Of a DNA stretch of 64,000 nucleotides, positions 48,735 through 62,500 are shown piece by piece; the first letter of the stretch is position 1, and the number at the start of each line of letters is the position of its first letter. Under the pieces are notes generated by a model. That model saw only the letters and a program-made list of their open reading frames with translations, was not told where the DNA came from and ran no database searches. The translations under genes and the position numbers were made by a program. This DNA is from Ophioderma brevispina (taxonomy: Eukaryota > Echinodermata > Ophiuroidea > Amphilepidida > Ophiodermatidae), in the NCBI GenBank assembly GCA_023653785.1, contig JAMKCH010051437.1, positions 124,001 through 188,000 on the forward strand, written 5' to 3'.

Positions 48735-49074
48735 TTAAAGGTGCTTGTTCCAATCGTCTCTGGGACCCCCCTGATTTAACCGGAAGTAGTATACATTTTG
48801 ATATCAGATGAAAGGCCATATTTTTCTCATTATCGTCCTGAAATTTCAGCTTCCAAATCCACTTCTTTGCAAAGATATAAACAAAAAACTGTCATTTTAG
48901 TGGTTAACCATCAACATTAGCCACAGTAGGGAATAGGGCCTTGCAATGTGCATTAACACTTCTATTATCAAAACCGCAAGTTTGTTTCCACGATACTTGA
49001 TGGTAAGTGTATGCAGGTGCCAGGCTCTCATATCAAGTGGAGAACAAGACAAAAATCGGAACACCCACCTTTAA
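48735..49074. mobile_element. TTAA-flanked MITE, family A, complete copy
   Basis: TTAA occurs at 48735-48738 and 49071-49074. Ends AAAGGTGCTTGTTCCAAT and atcggaacacccaccttt are inverted repeats. The body matches 7764-8058 in the same orientation and 20215-20553 in inverse. The joined flanks (tgcc-TTAA-ggca) form a palindrome, as do those of the 7764 copy (tgg-TTAA-cca). Confidence 0.85.
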
Positions 49075-49194
49075 GGCAGGAAGACACATAGGGATCACTT
49101 AGTCCACTGTTGTAGTCTGTTGTCGTAGTCTGTTATGAAAAAGGGTTAACATTTGCCTGTAATATCCGCATACTCTGATGGATGTAAACCAAAC

Positions 49195-49405
49195 TTTGAG
49201 TCATAGGTGCAGCATGAGGTCAACGGTCACATACCAAGTTCAAAGGTCACATACCAAGGCCAAAAGTCATGTGAGGTCAAGTTGTAAGATAGGCTGAAAA
49301 TGTAAAATTGATCTCAATTGAAACTTGTGAAGTTCAATTGAACCAAACTTTGGTTTATGGATATTACACAGAAACCCACATTTGTTTGAGGTCAAAGGTC
49401 ACATA
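49195..49405 (+). repeat. GGTCA-rich dispersed repeat
   Basis: Repeated phrases 'gaggtcaacggtcacatacc', 'ttcaaaggtcacatacc' and 'gaggtcaaaggtcacatatc' occur in one orientation. A perfect DR1 motif AGGTCAAAGGTCA is at 49389-49401. A related string lies at 53285-53325. Confidence 0.65.
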
Positions 49406-49780
49406 TCAACCACAATGACGGGGACACTAGCGGTCTAAGGACCACGATGTATTTTGTCATTACCCCAGTGAAATTTTAAGGCCCAGGAAATTAGATGTTA
49501 TGAACAGAAACATTTCTAGATGTGGTCTACTACATCAACACACACTGTCCTATTGGCCAATTTAGTATGCATTTTTACTGCCACTATCCAAATGGTTGGA
49601 CTGATTTTACTCAAAATTTTGAGTTTTTGGTGATGCCTCAATGTGAGGGACAAAACGTGAAAAATTGGGCCATGATCAGGTCACCTACCTTTTGTAATTT
49701 TATTTTTTGGCATCAAAGTATATTTCTTACTTTGTCTTCATAAACCTCATAGGGCATTGAGGTCAGCTTCTCCTTGCCGG

Positions 49781-50313
49781 TTAAAGCAATATTAGCACAT
49801 TTTTTGAAGAGCGCCCCAAATTTTTCAAAAAATTTGAGATTTTTACGCGGTAGCATTGGTAACTGTCTAGTAAGCTATACCTGGGAATGGTTAAGCTCTA
49901 CAATGTCTATGTGTCGCAAATGAAGGAATTTTGTAATTAATATCGGGATCCCGATAATTCAACGGCTGCTGGAAACGGCCTTCCAATATGAAATGGCCGG
50001 GAAATAGCAACTTGTATGTATCTACGCTCATCTATTAGTTGTTTTATTGGTTCAGGCAAGTCAAGTTAGAGTTCATTTTCTTGAGGTGGCACTATTTCAT
50101 CATGGACGGACATAAACTTAGCATTTCCAGCTCTGCCGTTAAGTACAATCCAGGATCCCAATTCTAATTACAAAAATCGCTCATTTTATGATAAATACGC
50201 ATTTTTGAGCATTCTCGTTCGTTTTCTAGACAATTACCAACATAGCTGTGCAAAAAATATCAAATTTTGAAAATTGGGGGCGCTCTTCCAAAAATGTGCT
50301 AATATTGCTCTAA
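49781..50313. mobile_element. MITE with long terminal inverted repeats, family C
   Basis: The left end agcaatattagcacattttt followed by gaagagcgcccc (49785-49817) is matched in inverse by 'gggggcgctcttcc' and 'aaaaatgtgctaatattgct' (50276-50309). TIRs are about 45 bp with few mismatches. Flanks are TTAA and CTAA, fitting a TTAA target with one change. The interior has no coding sequence. Confidence 0.85.
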
Positions 50314-53300
50314 GGACAAACGGACCTTTCAAATCAACGTTTTCTGAATATTAAGAACCAATAAGCATCCAGTTTGTAATAACGGGTCACCATGCGCAGT
50401 ACTTTATGCTGATTTAGCCTTTGTGTAATGTACGTCACTGGCAAGCGATTGTGAATATACTTTTACAAGAACTATTTCTGTTCGACATAAAAAATTTCTA
50501 TGAAGACTGATCCTTCACTTCTGCTGCATAATGTTTTTCTGAACAACCTCTTAAAATCCAACACACTTCCTCAATGAGCACTCACAAGTCTCACCTTAAA
50601 ACCACAGCTTTTCATTCATTATTGTCAACATTCATGAATTCTGTTTGTACTTGTGCCAGGTCTATCCCCTAGCTAATTTTCTTTTGTTTTACTTGTCAAC
50701 AACCAATCTAGTTAGTTAGGTTAGTTGTTACTCATCACATAGGTAGGGTAGAGGTGCCCAATACCTCTAAGGATTTTAGACTTTATCAATGTCGTGTACA
50801 CAGATCCCCAGTTGGCCTAGTGACATGTCCCTATTTGCAATTTTCATTATTACTAATATGTAGTTCATTATAATGTACTACTCATTTTCACTCAATCTAA
50901 AGTTCAGCTCTGCATGTGAAGCACCTAGGGGCATTTTTGCATTTGGTGCTCTAGCAGGTCTTGTTTTTATTATGATTATTATTTTATTTTTAAGATTTTC
51001 TGAAAGAGATGTGGTTACAACGTCTTTATCATGAACCCATTGTCTGTAGGTAAATAGAATGAATTCATATTTAAACTCTCAGATAAGAGAACTCACTTGT
51101 AGAAAATCAAGAAACAAAAATAGATTGGTAGTTACATACTGTAAATACTATTTTAAAAGGGATTTCCAGCAGAAAACAGATGGGCTAATTTGACAATGGA
51201 TTCAAGCCAACTCACCTAGGTAGAGAAGCAATGGCTAAAATGCAATTCAACACTCCCACACATAGGTAGTGGCCTTAGCTTTGAGCGAAATTCACAGCAC
51301 TGTGAGTACGCTGAATCTGTGTTAGAATTAATCAAAGCAACCTCAATAAGAAAATATAACCAATATCAGGTTGAAACCGTGTTCAAAATAGTGGCTGGAA
51401 AATCTCTCTCTAGGCAATTTGTGCTAAATGTTGTCTGTCTATATACATGTGTATGCTGGAATACTTTGCCCTGGTGGAGAATATGACATTTGCAATGTAT
51501 TCTAATTATCCAGTGATACCTTCAACCTGATAGCACTTGCCCAGCAAAAATTGAATTAGCTATAATCTTCAAATTACTTTACTGATTCCATTAATATACA
51601 GTGCATTTGCGACCAATATAAGTCAGTTCCCTGCCAGCTAACTGCCCGAGTACTGTGATTTAACATCTGCTAAATATCATATTGGTATTTGCTTCTCAAC
51701 CTAGGTGGCTTGCATAGCAAGCTAGTAAATGTGTACCACGTGAGAGCATCACAACAATTCGGTCAGCAATGTTCTATGTTTGGCCTAGACCAATGCTGTG
51801 GGCTTAAAAAAAGGCCAGGATATTTACAGTGAGGTGGAGCTATTTTTTATCAAGGCTGTCTATCTCAGAATCACTTGAGGTATATTTTACTGCCTCAAAA
51901 TTTTTTGATGAAATGCAGCATTTTCCAACAGGAGAGTGTTCTGAAGAGCATGTTGACATAAGTGTAGTGCTGCTAATAGGTACATTATGTTGAGGGTTTC
52001 AGCAAAGAACAGTTGCTTAATTCTAAGTACATCCATTGATTGAGTACTAAAGAAAAACACTTGAAAAATTACCCAAATTACACGATGCCTTCGTATGTTA
52101 TGGAATGTGATCATTGCCTTCACTGCTACTGTGTTACATTGACACATGGATTTATCTCCGTAAATTATTTACATCTTGTTGCAGGTACGCACGCGTGCAA
52201 TTTTGCAGCACATCAAGATATTTTGGTACTGTGTAGTCATGTCTGAAATATGCATCAACATGCCCACATCTTTATCTATTTTTGCAAATGGATTCAAGGA
52301 ATGAATATAGCAGATCAGGTGATGGCCACAAATGGCATTGCAGGGAACACCGTATTAGTCCAAATGATGCATACTCAGATTTCTACCAGTTATTACTCAA
52401 GAAATCGGTCAAACGAATAATACTTAGGGCCATCACACATGTACTAAGTGTGTGTCATCACATTTAAATGCAATTTATCTCACCATGATGTATTGAACTG
52501 TTTCTTCTGTATGCGTAAAACATACTTGATGCATTCAGGCAAAATGAGGCTCAAATCAGCCCAAATCAAAACCATTTTTGTATTTTTACAATTGAGAAGC
52601 TTTATTTAATTGGATCCCCATGTTATATGATGCTTGGTTTGAAAGCTGTGAGCAATTTCACTTTTTAAAAATATTATTTGCTCATTTACATGTAATGTGA
52701 TATCCCCCTTTGAGTAACCAATCAAAATAGACCTATATTTGTATGCACTAGCTCTTATCTTACCAACTCTCTAATTGGCTAATTACACTGTATAACTCTA
52801 TGAACAACCAAACAAAGTGACTGGTAGTGCTCAGGGATGTTAAAAGGAATACCAATGAAATACTGACACATTAATAGGTCACAGGAACAAACTTGTTTTT
52901 GCAGCAGGTTGGTAGATTTTTTTTGGTTGCCTGAACAAATGTTCCTGGAGACAATATACTTCATTCACCACCAACTAGACAAGACTCTTAACACAGTGAA
53001 TTGTTATAGATTAGTACAGTGCAATTGCAAGCAACACTACCACAGCAGACACCGTGCATGATATACGTGTGGTACATGCTTGTGGCAAGAGGCAGGCGTG
53101 TACAACGCAATTACTTTCACATATAAACAAAAGCAACTATATTTGGCCTATTAGGTGATGAACAAGTCAATCATTTTGTCTCTCAGTTCAGATGTTCAAG
53201 TTACATATTGGTGCCAGTCAAAACTTTAAATCCAAATGCAACTAAACATGTCATAAATGTAATATGGGAACCTTGACTTGTTAATGAGGTCAAACTCAAG

Positions 53301-53916
53301 GTCACATTCCAAGGTCAAAAGTCATCTTAGGTTTAGTGACACTATACCCGGTACATCGGATGACACTAGTCTTTGACGGATCTCTTGTTTGGAAAAATGA
53401 ACGAGGTAATTGACTAAAATTGCAGAAATATCTTGGAAAATTGTGGGAGGTAAATGACCAAAATTGGTTTTAAAAAAATGACTGTCCAAATGTGGGGAAA
53501 ATATTACCCAGTCTTCAGAATTTCTGCCTATGCAGTATGCACATATGCAGAGAGAATTTTTAAAATCTATGCACAAAACAGCTGCTGTTTTCTTTTTAAA
53601 CAAATCCTGATAATATAATACAAGTTCAAGAAAAGTATGGTAACAACTAACATGGCAACTTCTGTGAAAATGTCAGTTTTAGTAGAATCAGAAGTTTAAT
53701 AAACATAGTAGTTGAAATAAAATAGAAACCAATTCATTTCAACCAAAAATGCATTTTTTTTTCAAAAGGAAGAGAACATTATTTGAAATGCATTTCAGTG
53801 TTTCCTGAATGCAATAGTTGGGTAGAGTACTAAAGCTTTTAATTCAAGTACGTGCACTGCTTACATTCTAGAAACATGTATCTGTAATATCACCATTTTC
53901 TTATTACTTGTCATTC
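50314..53916. other. No gene seen
   Basis: Short frames without recognisable domains. GGTCA-type repeat text lies at 53285-53330. Confidence 0.5.
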
Positions 53917-54241
53917 ACTATTAGCATTTGTGTCTCACTAAAATGTGAAAGTTGATACATTGGACAAAAAACAGTTCACATTTACCTGTATTTACATACT
54001 ACACACATTTTAAACTCTTATAGTTCTGGAAAGAAGTAATTTTTTTTCTTTGTAAACTAAAGAATTCCACATAAACTGCACATGTCTAGCCTATGATTTC
54101 TATCTAAACTGAGTGTGTATGTGTGCGTGTGTATGTGTGTATATGCACACGGGGGCATGCATGCAATCATGCATTTGTCTGTATGTGTGTTTGTGCATGA
54201 GTGTTCTTGCACATGTATGTGTTCTTACATGTGTGAGTTCG

Positions 54242-54280
<39 letters not shown>

Positions 54281-54323
54281 ATGTAGATGTGTGCATGTGT
54301 TTGCGTGTGCACTCACAAGATTA
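53917..54323. repeat. Segmental direct repeat, unit 1 (with TG microsatellite)
   Basis: The 407 bp unit begins actattagcatttgtgtctc and ends 'gcactcacaagatta'. It is repeated at 54555-54955 with no base differences that I can see except three fewer TG units in the (TG)n near 54246-54272. Confidence 0.9.
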
Positions 54324-54554
54324 GGCCAAAAAAAAAAATGGTTTGTCTCAAAGCTGACGCGCGCGTTTGTAAATTTCGCCGAAAATTGAAAAAAAGTTAT
54401 GCGGAACTTTTTTTTATTTTTTTTTTTTTTCAAAAAAAAAAGGTCATGAACTCTGAATTTTTGTTGAAAACTGAAATTGTGAAAATGCACGATTCACGCA
54501 ATCTGCGACTCTCGGCGGTGAACTGACTATTTTTTTTTTTTTTTTTTTTTTTTT
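54324..54554. other. Spacer between the direct repeats, poly-A/T-rich
   Basis: This holds A and T homopolymers, a short CG-rich stretch (gctgacgcgcgcgtttg at 54353) and ends in a 25 bp poly-T (54530-54554) exactly where unit 2 begins. Confidence 0.7.
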
Positions 54555-54955
54555 ACTATTAGCATTTGTGTCTCACTAAAATGTGAAAGTTGATACATTG
54601 GACAAAAAACAGTTCACATTTACCTGTATTTACATACTACACACATTTTAAACTCTTATAGTTCTGGAAAGAAGTAATTTTTTTTCTTTGTAAACTAAAG
54701 AATTCCACATAAACTGCACATGTCTAGCCTATGATTTCTATCTAAACTGAGTGTGTATGTGTGCGTGTGTATGTGTGTATATGCACACGGGGGCATGCAT
54801 GCAATCATGCATTTGTCTGTATGTGTGTTTGTGCATGAGTGTTCTTGCACATGTATGTGTTCTTACATGTGTGAGTTCGTACATGTGTGTGTGTGTGTGT
54901 GTGTATATGTGTATGTAGATGTGTGCATGTGTTTGCGTGTGCACTCACAAGATTA
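54555..54955. repeat. Segmental direct repeat, unit 2
   Basis: 401 bp, the same as 53917-54323 apart from microsatellite length. Confidence 0.9.
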
Positions 54956-57900
54956 CATAAAAGAATGGAAACCCCTAAAAGAGAAAAAATGTGTAGCAGC
55001 ACAGAGTGGCATCATTTAAAACCCATGAAAGATAAGACAAAGGTAAATTTGAAATACCCAGAACCACCAATCATTGCATTTTGTGTGGCAACTAACATAG
55101 CTATACATGCAATTTACACAAGTAGAGGCGATACACATCAAATCTAGAGTTACTCACATGATGTATAGAGACTGTGATATAAGTATGGTAGGAAAATCTA
55201 AGATTGCAGAAAGCTTATTTGTGGGAAAATTGACTAGTTGGGGAAGTTTTGTTTGGATTGTAAGGTGAAATACATTAAAATTGTGGTAAAGTATTTGAAG
55301 GGAAGTTTAGGGTTATCTTGGTGGGAAACATGCTAAGGAAGCAAAGGTGGATGTGCTATGTGATGGCCAATATTTCAAAATTGGCCAAACTCCTGATCAA
55401 AACAATTGGAACAGGCATGATGCACCTATCTGTATTCACATACTTACAATTGAGTGTTCCAACTGTAGCCAGTATTATGCATAACATTGATTGAATTCTT
55501 TTACACATCAAAATCAAAGACACAGATTTCAAAAAACATCTAAAATTTGAATCAAAATTTCTGCTCAACACATGGTGGTGAGTATATATTCCAGTAAAAT
55601 CAAATTGTTTTACCAAGAATGGAAAATAATTGTTAGCCTAAATTTGGAGAGAGGAGAGGGAGGAAGTGAGAGAGATGAATGAGAATAGAGATTCAAGAGA
55701 TGGTGTTCTAGTGTACTGCATGTTCCTGAAGTAAACAAATCATAAATTGAAATTGTGGTTTGACAAGTTTGTGTTTTTTCTGATAGCTATTCAGTGATAC
55801 AGACATTGCATTACCCTATGACAATTTAGAGTGGCAAGATTTTTAAAGCCACACTCAGTATTCGGATGAATACACCCACAGGCATATTTGGGTATGAAAT
55901 GCATAAGAATCCGTCACCTCTTGTATGAGGTGTGATATGCATTGCTTAAAACCAATCTATTGATCACTACTACAAGCTACAGATATGTTAATACTATCTT
56001 CAGTAGATAACACACTGTGGTACTTTGTACAGCTTTTAAATCAATATTGTCTCACGTTCATTGCTTAGTTCAATGTCTTCTCTGGACAAAATTGCATACC
56101 AGTGATTGGCCACATAAAAGTAAATTTTAGAAGTCATGGCATTATGGAAGGCAATTTGAAGATATAAACTTTTAAATAATTCATGTCATCAATATTTCAT
56201 AATGCAATCAGCTTCAGTAGTTTACTCTGATATAAAAGAAAGACTTGCTCTGTGTTTTTATACTGCATAATTGATTGTGTATCTGTAATACTTAAAGGCA
56301 CTATGAATGATTTTATTTACCAGAATACAAAAAAAATCATAAAAAAGATTTTGCCATTTTTGGAATAAGTATGCATGTGATAATAATCTCTGTAAATGTA
56401 GCAGTGAATTTAATGATCTTATAAGTTCAATGTCAATACACCTTTTCAAATGAACATCGGAAACGTTCAGAGCAAAATACAATGTACGCAAGCATCCTTA
56501 TACACGTGTGTACATTCACAAGCACTTGCCAGTGATGTGCATAACGCAAAGGTGAAATACGCATAAGTGGTGCCCCCAACAGTGGTGTGTGATTACCTGT
56601 TGGGACTCTTATTAGGGCCATCATGTCTGGTAAACTTTGTTTTGAAAAGGTCCATTATGTTGAAAACAAGTCTGTGTTCATACAGATTTTTAGCTAGGTA
56701 ACCAAATTTGGTAAAACATTGTATGGGCAACTATACAATCGTGAACGGATGACACTTTAACAATCAGTTACATTATCCAGTTATTTGTGATGTTCTATGA
56801 AAGTAACTTTGATGAATATGACTTTATTATGGTATGATTTATCAATTTGTGTAAAAATAATGCAAACAATGATAAGAAATCACTGATGTGGCTTTAAAGG
56901 CAGATTTTAACATAGTTATCTTCAGTAGATAGCTCAGACAGAATTTTAGGCTGCATAATCTAAAATAATCAAACTGACAAATTGGCTTAAGGAAAAAATG
57001 GATATTTACCAAGTTGAAGTTACAGGTGATTTGGTGGTGAAAATTTCAGAGTTAAGTGGCTTTAAACTACAAATTGCCCTGTTTGAAATGCATGTACAGG
57101 CCTGTCGGGGTAATATTTTATGTGTGTGTGCATCAGTATTGTTTTAAGCTTTTGTTTCTTCATATCATGTTCTTTTAGGAAGCTTAGTACAGGAAAACTT
57201 TGCTCCACAGGGAAGGTTCACATTTTCACTTTGCATTGCCTGTACAATTTCAGCAGTGTATATTACCCGGGTTTTTTTTAACTCTCTGAATATTTCACCA
57301 GGACATCCAAAATATAAAGAGGCCATGGTTCATCAATTCTGAACCCATTGACAAGCAAAAAATGGTAGAGGCTGCAGTACAGTGTGCCAACTCATTCATA
57401 AAGTATCTAATGTCAGGAGCCTAAAGACTTTGGTATGCAAATTTCCCCTTAACTTTACTGTTAGGATGCTATCCTTGCCTGATTTAAAGGGTAATTGGTT
57501 AAAGTACCCTGTGCTTGTTCAACACTGCCTACAGCTCGACGTGCCCCACTTTTTGTCAGTTGTTCATGTGTTGTTAACATGTAAATGTACCTACATGTAC
57601 AAGACCAGTCAATAAAAGCCCTGTGACCTTTGCAACAGATAGGGGCCCTTGTACATTGCAGCCTGGACCAAGAGGAGGCTTGAGGAATCTTAAATCTTGG
57701 GTCGATAGCTTGCCTAGTTCTCATGGCCATTTGCAAGTTAATGTTTAGACATGATCGCTTCCTAGTTATAGAGTACAATTATACAACATCTCTAAATTGC
57801 ACATAAACATCCAACTATTCAGTAACTTGAAAATCTAGGCTTATGAGTTGGGTTCTTGTTTTCATTTGCCATGGTGTGTCCAGTACTGCACAGCAGCTTT

Positions 57901-59510
57901 GAAGTAGATAATTTTGTAGGATGAAAATTAGTTTGTAATTTAGAAATGAAGGTGTAAGCTTGCTCAAGAGATAACCTATGTGAGAGTTTTGCATATTTTC
58001 AATTTAAATCCGATGACAGTGATGATGATTTCATTATGGTCCGTTTTCAAGTCAATTGAAAAGAAATATGTAACACGTTCTTTAAATTGAAAGACATATT
58101 TGTATTATGGTCATGCCAGATTTTCATTTTACCAAAAGATGAAGTGTGATAGTTTAAGTGGTTAAACATTATATCAAGGCGCAGATTGTCTGTCCGTGTA
58201 CTGTATGTGAAAGGGGTGTTATGACCCCATGCCTAATCCAATATGCCCTCACTGATGGCTAGCGCCATTGTTCGTGACAATCTCAAGTTCTTCTGATGAG
58301 TTTAAAGACTGCTTAAGTCAGCCAAGCCAAGGGCTTACATGGCCGCTCATACTTGATTACACCTCAAACACAATTTGTGTCCGCCGCTCGTTGACTTATA
58401 AATAACATGTTCTGCCATAAGCTTAGAGACTGCTAAGCTAGGTGTCTTACTGACAATTCCAGAAGAAAGGCAGAACTAATGTCCGAACGAAAAAAAAGTG
58501 TATGTTAGGATAGAATTTAAACGGTAATACTTAATAACTACCTAATTCCTAATAATAACCTGCCTTATTTGTGGATGCAATTATTAAGCCAAGACAAGCT
58601 GTGGAAATATATTAAAGAGATATAAGGATATCTCCAGAAATGTGGGTATTATGTAAATACCCAAAACTCAAATTCCAAACAAACGTTGCAAACGTTATTG
58701 CAAACGTTGACCTTTCTTGAATAAACAAATGACCTTTAGCCTATTTTCCCATATCTTGGAAAGGTGGCATCACATGCATGTGACCCAATTGATTTTTTTA
58801 CTCTTGGTTACCTAAGGAATAATTTGAGCTATAGTTCATTAGATTTAGAGCAGTTCCAACATTTGACCCCCATAGTAATTTTACCCCTCTCCTGGGGTTA
58901 CACGCAGCAGCGGGTCTTCGGCAGACATTCATATTTGCAAAAGTTGTATTTTTCTCTGAATTCTCCCGTATTCAGATATTAGTCTCTTCTTCGTTTGATG
59001 AAAACCTTCTGGGCTGCCGGTCTAAACTTGAAGTAAGCTAAAATTGCATAATTTATGAATTCACAAAGTTTAAATTGACATGCACACGTGCATGTAGGAT
59101 ACAAAAGTTACATGCACAGAAAGAAAGCTACTTGCACCTGTGCATGTGTGCACCTGGGTAATTCGAAGCCTGGAATAAACCAAGTCTTTTTGTAATAAAA
59201 CGATTTGGTATTTTCTGTAGTGCACAAACAAATTCGGGCATGCTTCTCTATAGAGCTGATGAGACATCAGGCAAGTTAAAACTGAGGCTTTTGGTTCTCC
59301 TTGTGTGTCCAATAGACCTTTGAAATGTTCTCAGTAGCAGCTGTTCTACAACCAATCAAGTGCAAATTGAGAGAAATTTCTATCTTCAGAAAATCATGTG
59401 GATATAATTGATATACTAATCATGTGGTTTTAGTGGATTAAGTTGTACAATCTTCAAAGAAGTCTTAATAAAGCTGCAGAGGGTGTGATAATATATTGAA
59501 ATGTGTGTGT
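54956..59510. other. No gene seen
   Basis: Non-coding. Two occurrences of tatcttcagtagata lie at 55995-56009 and 56917-56931. Confidence 0.5.
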
Positions 59511-59514
59511 TATA

Positions 59515-59590
59515 CTTGTTTGTTTGTTCGTTTGTTCGTTCGTTCGTTCATTCATCATTCATTCATTCATTCATTCATTCATTCATTCAA
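59515..59590. repeat. Tetranucleotide repeat (TTTG/TTCG/TTCA)n
   Basis: A run of TTTG units changes to TTCG and then to TTCA, a gradient typical of replication slippage with sequential point changes. Confidence 0.9.
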
Positions 59591-62500
59591 GATAATTTAT
59601 TTCCATAATCATAAAAGAACAAAAAAGAACACAACAAAATGATATGGTTTTTAAGTCAGTACTATTAATTATCCTTTGTTTGTTTGTTAGTGCAATACAA
59701 AAAGATATCAATGGTTTTGGTGCCATACCACACAAGGCCACAGGTGGAATGTCCCATCACTTTCATTGTTGTCAAAATTTTCCTTTTTTGTACAAAGATT
59801 ACTTCAATAAAACCACACTTGTAAATTTAAATTTTGATGAAGCCTTTCCATCAAAGTAGCAGACCAACCTAAATCTACTAATCTACCATCAATCGGGAAA
59901 ATGTACATAGGCAGCTCCCCCTATTATTACACTTCATAATTTTGAAAAAATTAGAGTATTCTGTATTCATGAATAGTTTGCCAGTTTATTTAATTAAGAT
60001 TATGCTCTGTAACCACTGTATATTTTATAAGTTTAAAACAAAGTATTCTTCCAATTGCACCAATATTCTTAGACTTTTAAGAATCTCCACTTTGATAATG
60101 ACTTGATTATATTTTCAGTAGTGCTTGTATTTGTACCCATATCCAGCCTCTGCCAACACACCTGTACCTTGACAAATGTTACACAAATTCACTGTGCAGT
60201 CATCAGACCCATGCTAGATTTGAATTAGCCAGCACGCTTTGTCCATCTGAATTTGTCAACAAAATTAGTCGCGCATCACCCCGGAGGCCAAAATTCATAG
60301 GATGTGAAAATGTATTGGCATGCTGATGCCTACTTGAGACATGAACGGACAGTATGAAAATATGTTGATATGTGGTAAAACCAATACTAAAAGCATGGTG
60401 ATGAAGAATGACAGGATTGGGCCTTAGAAGTACACTTAGCATGGCCATGTCTGTCAGGATACAAGTCTTCCTAACCTGCACTGCTAGCTGACTGACAAAT
60501 GGGACTTCAACTTGAAATTGTGGCTTTCAAACTTGGGAATCATTTAGAAAATGCTAGTAATTAATTGGACTTGTCTTTTAAATGCTGTTTGTGAAACAGG
60601 AAGTAGTTCGCTGTTGTTTTAGCACCGACCTCCTCAAAGTGTCCATCTATTTTTAAGGACTTTGAATCTTGCCACAAGGGCTGGCAGGCAGCTAGGCAGA
60701 CAGACAGTGGTAGCTAGCTTGGCAAACTCAGCTACAGTTACACTACTATGAGGTCAAGGACCTTGATTTATTTTCTACCAGAAAAATATCTACCCCCTTT
60801 TTTCTGCACTTTTCTGTTATTGAACTTGGTATTAAATATATTGTTCAAAACAATTATTATAAAGAAATTGTAATCCCATATTTTACGGAAATAGGGAAAG
60901 TCCTGCCTGGTCATACAAAAATATGGGTTTCAGTAAAAAAGTAAACAAATTATGGTAATTTATATGCAGGTACAAACGGTACAATACGCAGTACACTTAA
61001 CAGATTTTTGCTGGTCACAGAGTCCAATATAAACATCATGCAGGGTTTGAAACCATAAAGTCCAATGCACAAAAAGTTGACCAAGTTTAAAGTTAAACCT
61101 GGCCCAAGTCAATATTAGTTTTGTCCAAAATTGAGTTATTCACATTTCCTTAATAAAGTAACTAGAAAATTTCAAATATTAAAATGGAAATTTCAAAATA
61201 AAAAAGTACCTCATGTCAATGCAAAGAATGTCTTTTTGGTAGGACTAAATTACACTAAGACCAGGTCTGTTTTGTGCATTCGGACCTAAGTTTCAACTCT
61301 GTTTCAAAGAGTAGCTACAATCACAAAACATACATTAGGTCAGCGAAGCTGTGAAAGTTTTGAACTATTTTATTACTTGTGCATAAACTCATAAATACCT
61401 TTTTCAGTCGAATTCATTTAACCCAAGTACTGTGTAGGGATTGGGTTTCAAATATATTTCTATGATCAAATATATTTCTATGATAACGGTCAGCCTATCT
61501 GTAAAAGGAGGGAGTTTGATACAAAAAGTGTCAAATGTAGTTAAATTGTGATGAATTCAGTTAGTTTGAAGAGCCTAGAACAAGGCCAGGTAGGCCAAAA
61601 TAGGGAGCCAAGAATTTTGAGCATTATGAATCTATTCCAATTCAGACATGACAAGTGTTATTCAAACCATCTTTAAAACACTTGCAAGTGTGTGGTAATG
61701 TCTGCTGTGCACACAGGCAGCCAAGCTGGTCATGCTACCGCTGCCTAAATATGGCAAATATCAACAATATAGCTCATATACAAACTAGCCACTGCCAAAT
61801 AGATCTGTCAATCATGTCCTAACAAGACCGTTTGTAGTGCAGGAGGCCAATATAATGCATGCCATCGGATGTTGAAGGAACTTAGGCCATTTGCAAGCAG
61901 GCGATTCCGACTGAGCTATGCGGCTACTTCCACACATAAGGATCAAATGTCATACTCTTATAGCCACAGATCCGATTTCAGAATTATTAAAAAGATGTTT
62001 CTATATTTGTAGGTGGGAAAATGTTGTTTTGGTGATAGTGACAGCTGATTTAGCTTTGTGTTTAACAAGAAATCTACAGACAAAATAAAAAGAACAAGGG
62101 CTTGGGAAAGTAATATTTAAAAAAGTGATAACAAATTGTTAGGTTGATACATTGACACTGTGTACTAGCAGACAAAACATTTTCTTTTGGGTGTAAAATG
62201 TTAATTTCCTAAGTGCCAATAAAATATATTCAATTTAATCAAGTATATGGCTATTTTTAAAAGCAAACTATGATTTTCCATTCACAAGTTCGTTCAGTCT
62301 GTTTGAAATTATTGAAAACCAACCATTTGTGATTAAACACTTAACCTATATAACTTGACCTTTTTTTTCCTGTACTGCTCTTGCCCCATTTCCTTTCTAC
62401 ATTTTATTACCGACCTTTCATCATTTTCCTTTTTTAATTATTTTCTAAATATGTCGTGAGCATACAAGGACTCGGGAGACCAGCAGACTCCCACTAACAA

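Noticed and set aside
54100..55019. Cys/Val- or His/Thr-rich open frames as secreted or metal-binding proteins
   Set aside because: They are translations of the TG/CA microsatellite in both units of the direct repeat.
59743..59765. Candidate next ADAR exon starting caggtggaatgtcc
   Set aside because: The first two residues (R-W-N-V) fit by chance, but the following sequence does not resemble the ADAR deaminase.
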